DNA from: Ceratopteris richardii
Lineage: Eukaryota; Streptophyta; Polypodiopsida; Polypodiales; Pteridaceae
Assembly: GCA_020310875.1 (NCBI GenBank)
Contig: CM035416.1
Location: 532,556 to 596,555, forward strand
Length of the DNA: 64,000 bases
Direction of reading: 5' to 3'
The notes under the pieces are model-generated. The model was not told the origin of the DNA. It ran no database searches and saw only the letters and a program-made list of their open reading frames with translations. Positions 20,915 to 29,600 of the stretch are shown here, one piece after another (the stretch's first letter is position 1; each line of letters begins with the position of its first letter). The position numbers and the translations under genes were made by a program.

Positions 20915-23383
20915 TTAGTGAAGCTGTTTCTTTCGTTGCTTTCTTTTTTTCCTCTTCTTACTCGTCTCGCCCTTGACACTGCCCCCCTCCTGAACTCTGT
21001 CGTCCCCGACAGGCTTTGATAAGCGCCGGGCGTACGTTCTGTATACTTGTTGCTCTGTATCATTTAGCAGATTGGCTTCACGTATCATGATCTGTTTCCA
21101 TTGTTCAGCTTTTACTCCATCATTGGGCGGTTGTCGGTGATCTGCGAAGAAGCTTAATTCGTAGGCCACAAGTCTGGCATTCAGATTGGATGACATCTTC
21201 AAAAATATCTCTGAATCTATTTCAAAAAAGCCTGTAAAAAATGCTTCTTCAAATGTTTGCAGATACGGACTTGGCAAGAACATGAGTCTAGAATAATATG
21301 CCATTATGGTGGGACGGCTCGGCATTACTGATAGATCGAAAATAAGTATATCGGTGCCTTGATTAATGCCGATGAAGTTCAGAAATGTATACGCTGCATG
21401 TTTGAAGACCTTCAAAACTGTAAGTAGCATACTAAGTATTTTATTTGTCATCTTAACTGCTAAATCTGGTACAGTCGCATAGTTTTGAAGCCAAAATTCT
21501 ATTGTTTTGATCATATAATCTTCTGTTGGCAAATAGTTATGTGGCGGGCTAGGTAACATCGGATAGTTTAGCCACTGTTTATTAATAGTGCCGCTGCGTT
21601 GTAAATCCAAAAATTCTTTGGTATCCCTTCTTCGTGGTATTGGACAAAACGAAGGGTTTACCTGTAATAAGTAAGGTGCGGCTTGCCAGTGCACCCGTAG
21701 TGTGGGATGTTTCTCCAAAAATTTTCTCCTCCACACCAGCTGTGCAGCTTCGAACTCTGCTTGAGTGTACATGAATGTGTCATTCTTGAAATTGAGCTGC
21801 TCATATGGACTTTTGTGTGTAATCTTCTTTATATATTGCCTTGTTTTCTCTTTCAATAGTCCATATGGAATGTTGAAAGGCTTGATGATCTTGTCCAAGT
21901 CTTTACCTTTGATTTTGGCTTCCTTCATGACCTTGATGACTTCATTCTCAAAATTTTCCGTCAATCGGGACACCACTAGTGCCCGTTCCTTCTGACTTAT
22001 TTCTGCAGTGTATGGCATTGGATGATCATCATGCATATCCGCCATCTGCTCATGTATTGGAGAATGATAGATCGGTTGAGATAGAGGGCTTACCTCTACC
22101 TCGTCAGTAGGATGTTCTGTTTCTGGCACTACTGATGTCCCGATCGGTTCTGTGTCTGTCTTCTTATTCTTTAGCTTCTCAATGCAGTCGTCTTTTCCCT
22201 TTATCTGTTGTATGGCCTCCCCGAGTTTTTCTTTGGTGGCTAGGAGCTCTTTACCTATGTCAGATACGTGATCCATATTTTCACTGTAGCTCTGTACGAG
22301 TTTTGCCTGTGCTGAATTCAGCTGCCTTTTGAGCTCACTTATTTCCTGATTGTGCTTAAGTTCTGCTTCTTCTCTTACCACGCGCTCTTGTTTTAGCAAA
22401 GCTTCATATTGTGCGAGTTGATCTCTTAATTCATCTTCTTTACTTTCAGTTGATTCCTGTTGTTTTATTGGTTGGTCATATAACAGTGATTTCATCAACT
22501 CTTTATTTCTGTTCTGTAAAGTATCATTCTCGTCCAGATATAACTTCAATTGTGTTTCTAGTAGAGTGCTTCTGGTCTTCATTCTTTCTTTTTCTGCTGC
22601 AGTAGCATCATATAATTTCTGTATGTCTTCGAGCTGTTTTTGCAGTTGGTGATGCTGAGTGCTTAATGATTCGTATTGCGTTCGTGTTTCTAACAGCTCA
22701 GTACTTTTGGTGGCTATCTCTTTTTGTACCTGAATTAGTTGTGCAGACAACTGTTCACTCATAACTTGAAACTGATTCTTTTCTTTCATGGCTTTGTCAT
22801 AGTCTGCATCTATATCCATCATTTGCTGCTGAGTGTCCATGGCTGTCTGGATCATTTGCTTTACCACCGGTTTTAACTGCGTGACATCTACATTAAGCCA
22901 TGTTTTCGGTATTGAGGGTTCGTCCCCGGTAGTCACGTCTTTGCCTTGAGCAATGTGTAATGTTGTATCATGGGGCTGCCTGATCTGAAGCTGGATCCTT
23001 GGCTCAGCCCCCATGTCTTCATCATGTCCTTGATATGTGTCATCAGGCACCTCGATTATGGTTTGTTCTTTTTGTGGGACCTCTCCCATTTCCTTATTCA
23101 TTGGGGTTTGTTCTTCCTCTTTAATAGGTGCTTTGACATGTGTAACCCCCGTAGTCGTATCTTCCTTGATTCTGATTTTGGTATTGTCATTCATTTGAAT
23201 GACGTGCTCCTGTTCCTGAGCATCATCCACCTTCTTTTCTTTTTCCTTCTGGTTGTCCGGTGTCACTTCCACTTGATCAATTTCTTGTCCTTCTTCGTCA
23301 TATGTTTCTGTCCTGATATCGGTGTCTAACGTGTCTTTCTCAGGACTGGATTCCGTATTCGTACTAGAGTCTTCAATGCCCAA
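20915..23383 (-). CDS. E6 accessory ORF-Y: coiled-coil protein of 822 residues, function unknown
   Basis: Large intact ORF inside the LTRs, downstream of pol and in the same sense. Residues 1-170 are acidic and rich in Glu/Asp/Gln/Thr. About 190-420 is a long heptad-type coiled coil (Gln/Glu/Lys/Leu-rich). A globular C-terminal half follows from about 490, with PFNIPYGLLKEKTRQYIKKI, WRRKFLEKHPTLRVHW and PTIMAYYSRLMFLPSPYL. The last 20 residues are strongly basic (KKRKKRKQRKK), a likely nuclear or nucleic-acid-binding tail. I see no signal peptide or membrane anchor, so it does not look like an envelope. It lies in the same frame as ORF-X, separated by one TAA; the E1 homologue is open at that point. 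The start may be the Met at 23383 or, if the stop is read through, ORF-X. Confidence 0.8.
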   Translation of the reverse strand: MGIEDSSTNTESSPEKDTLDTDIRTETYDEEGQEIDQVEVTPDNQKEKEKKVDDAQEQEHVIQMNDNTKIRIKEDTTTGVTHVKAPIKEEEQTPMNKEMGEVPQKEQTIIEVPDDTYQGHDEDMGAEPRIQLQIRQPHDTTLHIAQGKDVTTGDEPSIPKTWLNVDVTQLKPVVKQMIQTAMDTQQQMMDIDADYDKAMKEKNQFQVMSEQLSAQLIQVQKEIATKSTELLETRTQYESLSTQHHQLQKQLEDIQKLYDATAAEKERMKTRSTLLETQLKLYLDENDTLQNRNKELMKSLLYDQPIKQQESTESKEDELRDQLAQYEALLKQERVVREEAELKHNQEISELKRQLNSAQAKLVQSYSENMDHVSDIGKELLATKEKLGEAIQQIKGKDDCIEKLKNKKTDTEPIGTSVVPETEHPTDEVEVSPLSQPIYHSPIHEQMADMHDDHPMPYTAEISQKERALVVSRLTENFENEVIKVMKEAKIKGKDLDKIIKPFNIPYGLLKEKTRQYIKKITHKSPYEQLNFKNDTFMYTQAEFEAAQLVWRRKFLEKHPTLRVHWQAAPYLLQVNPSFCPIPRRRDTKEFLDLQRSGTINKQWLNYPMLPSPPHNYLPTEDYMIKTIEFWLQNYATVPDLAVKMTNKILSMLLTVLKVFKHAAYTFLNFIGINQGTDILIFDLSVMPSRPTIMAYYSRLMFLPSPYLQTFEEAFFTGFFEIDSEIFLKMSSNLNARLVAYELSFFADHRQPPNDGVKAEQWKQIMIREANLLNDTEQQVYRTYARRLSKPVGDDRVQEGGSVKGETSKKRKKRKQRKKQLH

Positions 23384-23440
23384 TTCTTTATATCTTCTAG
23401 GTTGTCTTGGAGTCTTTTCTGTACTCTGTTTTTGCTGAAC

Positions 23441-24514
23441 TTAACTTGCTTGTCTATAATGATGTCCTTGGACATTTAGATTCACCTGCCCTTGTATATA
23501 CTGGTGTGTTTGTTCGAGGGCAGCGGACAAATCTCTTTTTGAAATCGGCATTTGAGCCGTCGTGATCTTAGGCAAGAGATGCGTTCTCTTAGACTGAGGT
23601 GTTGTTTGGGCTTCCTCTTCTCGCAAGCGTTTCGTGCCCCTCATGGGCTTCTGTGTGCTGGTTCCAGCCTCTTCCACCACAACTACTGTCTTCTTCTTCT
23701 TAGGGACAGAAGCAGATTTTGCATACCTTGCTAGCCCTTCTGCTGTCGGCATCTCCCGTAAGCAGTGTCTCATGTCTAGGGCTTCATATATCAATAAGGT
23801 CAAAGCTGAACCACCGTTCAGGAACTTCTTTTGCCCCCATTTCTTCTGAGCTTCAAACAATCGCTCTTGTACGTAACCTGTGAGATTCACTTTGTTTCCT
23901 ATCTGTCTCATGGCATGGGAGAGTAACTGAACTACTATCTTCTGAGGTGCAGTGTATCTGTTCATGCCAGGAAAACAAAAGTGTTGGTGTACCAAACGTA
24001 CTGCATCTTCAATATCTATTCTGTTAATCTCCAGGAATGATCTTTTCTTGGGGTCATGGCATTCCTCTTTGACGTTAGTAATGCCTTCTTGATTCCATCC
24101 AAAGGCTTTATTGATCAATTCATGAGTGAATTGAATGGTCTTCCATGTGCCTACCTTGTCCAAAACCTTTGCTTCTGGAACCGAAATCTTTGTAGCAGCC
24201 GGCTGCATAGTATTCATTACTTGTGTACATCTTTGGAAGTCGGGTACGCATATAGGTATCTTCAAAAATGCTTCAATGCCAGCTTGAGTCCATACTTCCT
24301 CGATATGTGGTAACCCTTGTATTATGGTCTTGAAATCTTGTGACATGATAGGGAAATAGTGATCCCTGTCCATAATCTTGATGGTTGGCATAAAGAGAAG
24401 TTCCGAGATAGGTTGGTCATCTCGAAACCAATGTCCTCTAACCTTGGTTATTGACCCCAATGGAAGAAGTAGTTCCTCTTCCTGCTGTGTAGCTTCTGAG
24501 TCAGAAGATGTCAT
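23441..24514 (-). CDS. E6 accessory ORF-X: unknown conserved element protein
   Basis: An ORF of about 357 codons from the ATG at 24514 (two codons into the open frame); the preceding bases TTGAGTGCAG resemble a 3' splice site. Residues about 30-290 look like one globular domain (GHWFRDDQP, FPIMSQDFK, FTHELINKAFGW, HQHFCFPGMNRYTAP, RQIGNKVNL, FLNGGSALTLLIYEAL). Then come a Lys-rich linker (PKKKK, KRLREEEAQ) and a short end VNLNVQGHHYRQAS. E1 has a diverged homologue with the same order of motifs. Its position after pol recalls the extra 3' ORF of Athila-type elements, but I cannot show homology by eye. It has no transmembrane segment. Confidence 0.8.
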   Translation of the reverse strand: MTSSDSEATQQEEELLLPLGSITKVRGHWFRDDQPISELLFMPTIKIMDRDHYFPIMSQDFKTIIQGLPHIEEVWTQAGIEAFLKIPICVPDFQRCTQVMNTMQPAATKISVPEAKVLDKVGTWKTIQFTHELINKAFGWNQEGITNVKEECHDPKKRSFLEINRIDIEDAVRLVHQHFCFPGMNRYTAPQKIVVQLLSHAMRQIGNKVNLTGYVQERLFEAQKKWGQKKFLNGGSALTLLIYEALDMRHCLREMPTAEGLARYAKSASVPKKKKTVVVVEEAGTSTQKPMRGTKRLREEEAQTTPQSKRTHLLPKITTAQMPISKRDLSAALEQTHQYIQGQVNLNVQGHHYRQAS

Positions 24515-24794
24515 CTGCACTCAATATAGAGGATGAATTAGTATCCATATGTTTTTCATAAATCCTCCTCCATATGTTGATTATTAATTCGATGTTGCTC
24601 CGAGTGCATGGTGTCGTCCCTTCCCCGTGGGTGTGAGAAAGGTAATACCTGAATTTTTCATGTATTTTTATATTTTTTGCTGAAAAGAAAACATAAAAGT
24701 TAGTTCATAGCCGAAGCGGTTAGTGAAATTTTTTGGAGTAATATTTTAAGTATGTACAAGTGCTCTCCTATTTCCAAAGGGAAAACGTGCGTGA
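24515..24794 (-). other. E6 spacer between pol and ORF-X
   Basis: About 280 noncoding bases, matched in length by 1313-1595 of E1. It ends in an AG directly before the ORF-X start, so a spliced subgenomic RNA is possible. Confidence 0.5.
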
Positions 24795-26660
24795 CTATCC
24801 GAAAATAGAAGAAGGACGTGCCGAATGCTTGGCCTTGTAATGTGGCCCTATCATGCATACTTTGGATCTTGGCAACTCCTCATGTGTGTAATTGGAAGTA
24901 GTTGCACGATGTATGCAGCTTGTCTTGTCTTTTGGCACCCATATTTGCTTCACTTTGGAGGAATGTACTGTATTCTCCACCTTTTTGATGAATGCGGTTC
25001 GTCTTCGATAATATGTCTGCTCATTCTGTTTTGTGAATCTCAAGTCGGTTTGTATTGCATTTGGAGATTCCTTCTTCCTCCAATATGTCCTTTTTCTCGT
25101 CTGATGTGTCTGTTGACCCTGTTGAGTATGATAGCTCTTCGGAGGATGTTCCTTGTTTGGGATGGTCGTCCTTTGGGTACATGACTTTGGGATCCAAATT
25201 TTTGTTCGATCAGGTTGTGCAGTTATCAATTTCTTTGGGATCCATATGCTATTGAGTCGTGGTTGCCTGAAGTGTTCGAAATTCTTTGTCTTCTTATGCA
25301 ATTGCTCACGCTGCTGTCGAAGACTTTTCTGTTGCTGAAGATAGGCTTTCTTCTGGTCCTTTCTTATCCAAGCTCGTGTAGAATGTGGAATGGGGTACAC
25401 TTTCACGGTTGTAGACTTCAATTCTTGCAGAGGAATATTCTCTCTTGTGTCTTGTGGTTCACTGGGCTTGATTTCCTGTTCTTGTGCACTCTTGTGACTT
25501 TCTATACTCGAAGATGGAATGCACACAGGACTCACATTATTTTCACATGAAGTGCTGGACGATGGGGTTTCTATAGTGCTAGTGAACATACAACCATGAC
25601 TTTGTTCGTTGGGATGAACTTCTGGCTCTATAATAGCAGCTTTGGGTGGTCGTTCGTCTAGCAAACTAAATACTTCACGAGGTCCTACTCTGGCCGAGAT
25701 GTATCCTAAAGCCAATTGAATGGTTACCTCATATTCATAGATCCAATCTTGTCCTAACACCACATCTTCAAGCAGATCTTGGTCCTGACACACTAAGAGT
25801 CTCTGTTCCATTGTGTTGTTCCCCATATGTAGAGGTAAGGTTATCTCACCAATGCATTGAGTAACTTTTCCTCCTATTCCAATTAACTGTGCCTTCGATG
25901 GGCGTATCTCCTCTTTAAGTCTCTGAGACAAAGAAAATCTAATGCAGCTTATTGCTGCTCCTGTGTCTATAAGAGCATCCACTAAGTGGTACTCCTTTCG
26001 TCCTGCTCCCAGATTCAAATAAGGCTGTCTTCTTTGTTGTCCGGAGTTCTTAGTGGCTCTAAAATTAGCCATTGGGATGAGTTCTTCTCCTAATCGATAT
26101 CTCTCATCTCTTTCTCTCATCCACTCTTTCCGTTTTCTGATACGTTCTAGGGCTTCTTGTCTAGCTTCTTCTCGTATGCGTTCTTCTTCCTTTTTCCTAC
26201 TCTGAGCTCCTAAGAGTCGTGCTAGCATTTGATCTGTCAATGGCTCCATGAATCTTTTCACTCTGCATCCACTGATGTAGTTGGGAAGAATATCTCCGTC
26301 TAGTGTGGCGAGATTTACTGCACCACTAGTAGAGATTCGATTTATAATCATGGGTCCAGATCCGCGTTTTTGGAGCTTCTTTGCATGTTGTTTGAGTGTG
26401 TATACTAGGACTAAGTCGCCTTCTTTCAGTCCCTTGTCTTTTATATGTGCATCATAATAAGCCTTTTGTCTCCGTTTGGCGGCATAGATGCCTGCTACCG
26501 CTTGTAATCTAGTCTCATGCAGCTTTTCAATTTGATCTAATTGTTGAGACAACTCATGACCTTTCCACTCATATTGCTGGGCCACTTTTAGTGTAGGTAC
26601 TAAGAAGTCAATTGGCAAAATTGCATTCTGCCCATACACTAGGTTGAAAGGCGTAGTTCA
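24795..26660 (-). CDS. E6 pol 3' part: integrase C-terminus, second retropepsin-like domain, WVPK-box tail
   Basis: Read from the frameshift at about 26659; the first Met of this frame is at 26639. Residues (from that Met) 50-135: integrase C-terminal region with KRRQKAYYDAHIKDKGLKEG and a GPY/F-like GPMIINRISTSGAVNLATLDG. 140-185: Arg/Glu-rich helix. About 205-330: retropepsin-like domain with LIDTGAAISCI (Asp225-Thr-Gly), LIGIGGKV and VVLGQDWIYEYEV, i.e. active-site loop, flap-like Gly and hydrophobic-hydrophobic-Gly. 330-614: Ser/Thr/Gln-rich tail with Trp boxes AWIRK, IWIPKKL, IWIPKSC and IWVPKDK, ending in a CMIGPHYKAKH block also found in family B. I see no chromodomain. Confidence 0.82.
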
Positions 26661-29600
26661 ATAGCCGTTTTATATGCCACTCGGAAGGCCCAAATTGCGT
26701 GATGCAATTGTTTGTCCCAATCTGACCTTCCATTATTGACAATCTTTGTCAATATAGTACAGAGTACTTTGTTGGAACTTTCAGCCTGTCCGTTGGCTTG
26801 AGGATGGTAAGGGGCTGATTTTTTATGAATCACTAAGAATTCATTCATTAACGATTCAATGACTTCGTTTAAGAAATGCGTTCCTCGGTCACTCACTATC
26901 TCGATCGGTAGTCCAAAGCGTGTGAATATGTGCTCAAAGAGAAATTTTGCTGTGGTTTGAGCATCATTCTTTCTAGTGGCTTTTGCTTCTACCCACTTAG
27001 TCAAGTAGTCGGTGGCTACTATGATGTACTCTGCATGCGATCCTTTCGCAGGTGGATTGATAGGTCCTATGAAGTCAATTCCCCATTTGGTAAATGCTCT
27101 CGCACAAACCATGGGTCTTAAAGGCATGTCATCTCTTCTAATGGGGTATTTTGCTCTCTGGCATGTTTCGCAGCTTCTCACATATGTCTCCGCATCCATA
27201 TGCAGAGTTGGCCACCACAAGCCCGCAAAGAGAATCATCTTGACCGTTCTGTCCGCTGAGAAATGTCCTCCCGCAGCTCCTGCGTGTGCCATTTCTAATA
27301 CAGAGAGATATTCATTTTCATGAATGCACAATCTTAGCTGGTTATCCTTCCCGCGTTTAAAGAGTTGTTTTCCTATGATGACGTAATCCTTGCTCTGTTC
27401 TTCAAGAGCACGTTTTCTTGCTAGGGTAGCTCCATCAGGGTACTCTCGAGTTTTCAAGAACTTTACTAAAGGCATGCTCCACTTTGGTGCTATTGTAGAA
27501 TAGCATAACGTAGAGTTCTCATCTGGGATTTGTTCTTGACAGGTTTGACAGGTTGACACATAATTATGTGCATCTCGTTGCATGGTTGGCCAATATATGC
27601 CAAATCTCTTGAGTGTTTGCCATGTTCCAATTGCGTTCAAGTGAGTGTTCCATTGATTTATGTGCGCTTTCTGAAGCCACATTTTTTGTTCATCTTCTTC
27701 CACGCATCTCATCAGTAGTCCGCTTGAATCCTGGTGGTATAAACTTCCAGCAATAATGTGAAGGTTTTTAGTCCTCCAAAGATCTTGCTTTCGGTTTGGC
27801 GTGATCCCATCTTTAGGTCCATGTGTAAGTATAGGGATCAACTTTTCGGCCCATTGAGGACATACTTCCAGGTTGAAAAGATAGGTGTCTGGCAAATCAT
27901 CAGGAACTCCGCCAGGTGGCTCTCCGTGTTTTAACCTAGAAAGGTGGTCTGCTCTCACATGTGTGTTCCCTTTTTTGACTATCACCTCAAAGTCAAACTC
28001 CATTAGTAGCAAGAACCATCGTACCAACCTTCCTGTGCTACAAGGTTTATTGACTAAATACAACAAAGCTTGATGGTCTATGAAGAATTTGAATTTGTTG
28101 GCTAAGAGGTAATGTCTAAACTTCTTTACTGCATAAACCATTCCTAAGCCCTCTCTTTCTGTAGTCGTGTAATTTCTTTCGGCTTGGTTTAATTGTCTAC
28201 TCGCATAAGCGATTGGATGGTCAAGCTTTCCTTCATCCGCCGGTTGAGCTAGGATACATCCAATTGCATAGTTCGAAGCATCAACATGAATATGAAAAGG
28301 CTTACTCCAGTTGGGTGATTTTAGAATTGGGGCTGTACTCAGCCTCTTTTTAAGCTCGTTGAAGGCCTTCTCACACTCGTCTGTCCAAGTGAACTGAGTC
28401 AATAGACCGTATAAGGGCTTAGCTATTATGGCATACATGTGAATAAACCTACGGTAATATCCACAATGTCCCATAAAGGCTTGTACTTCCTTTACATTTT
28501 TGGGTCTTGGTAGATCCAATATGACTTTAATCTTATCCTCATCCGTAGATATTCCATTTCTTGAGACTATGTGTCCTAGTATTTTTCCTTGTCTTACCAT
28601 GAAGACACATTTTTCTGGGTTTAAGCAGACTCTATACTGCCTACATTTGTTGAATATCTTCCTTAATTCCGGTATGTGATCAGGTCTTTGATTGGAATAC
28701 GTGCAAAGATCATCAACATACACTTCCATGCTTTTTTTCAAAAATTCCTTGAAAACGTGACACATTAATCGTTGGAAGGTGGCCGGTGCATTAGTGAGTC
28801 CAAAGGGCATCACTCTGAATGCATACACACCCCATTCAGTGGCAAATGCTGTCTTGTGTTGGTCCTCAGTCGCAATAGCCACCTGATTGTATCCGGAGAA
28901 ACCATCTAGGAAGCTATAGACCTCTTTACCTGCTACCCTCTCCAATAGATGATCCGTAATCGGTAATGGGTAGCTATCACGTATAGTGGCTGCATTCACC
29001 TTCTTCAGATTTATGCACACTCTCAATTTTCCGTTTTTCTTGGGCACTACTACCAATGGCGATACCCATTCTGTGTGTTCTATCTCGTATATGAATCCAG
29101 CATCCAACAACTTATCTATCTCTTCTTTTATCTTGGCTGAATACACATCATTATAAGTATAAGGTCTCTGTTTGGAAGGTTTGGCTTCGGATGTCATGGG
29201 GATTCTATGCGCACATATAGATGGATCTACTCCTTTTAAATCCTTATAGGTCCAAGCAAAGACATCCCGGTATTCTCTTATGAGTCGAATCAACTCTCGC
29301 TCTTCTTCCGCTGAGACATCCTGTCCTATGAAGGTACATCGTTCCTCTCCTCCTTCCATGGTCACAACTATTTTCTTGGTTTGCTCTTTATTATCATATG
29401 CTATTCCCGGTTGTGCTTCTCTTTTAGGCATTTGAATAGCAATCTTCCTCTCTTCCACTTCGTATTTTTTGAAATGAGCTGGTACCTCAAATTGGTCTTG
29501 AAGCTTATTATCTTCATCTTCTAACTCCCTTTCAACTTCTAATTCTTCCTTTTGTGTGAGATCCTTATGTTGTTCATTGGCAGTGATATCCATGTTGGTG

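Noticed and set aside
20915..23383. ORF-Y as a host coiled-coil gene
   Set aside because: It lies between polypurine tract and pol inside perfectly paired LTRs, has a partner ORF in frame, and the start of a homologue is at the same place in E1.
20915..24514. Envelope gene making E6 an endogenous retrovirus-like element
   Set aside because: I see no signal peptide, furin-like site or C-terminal transmembrane anchor in X or Y; the C-terminus is highly basic.
24795..26660. Chromodomain at the integrase C-terminus
   Set aside because: The region after the GPY/F-like module reads as a charged helix followed by a retropepsin-like domain; no chromodomain aromatic pattern is seen.
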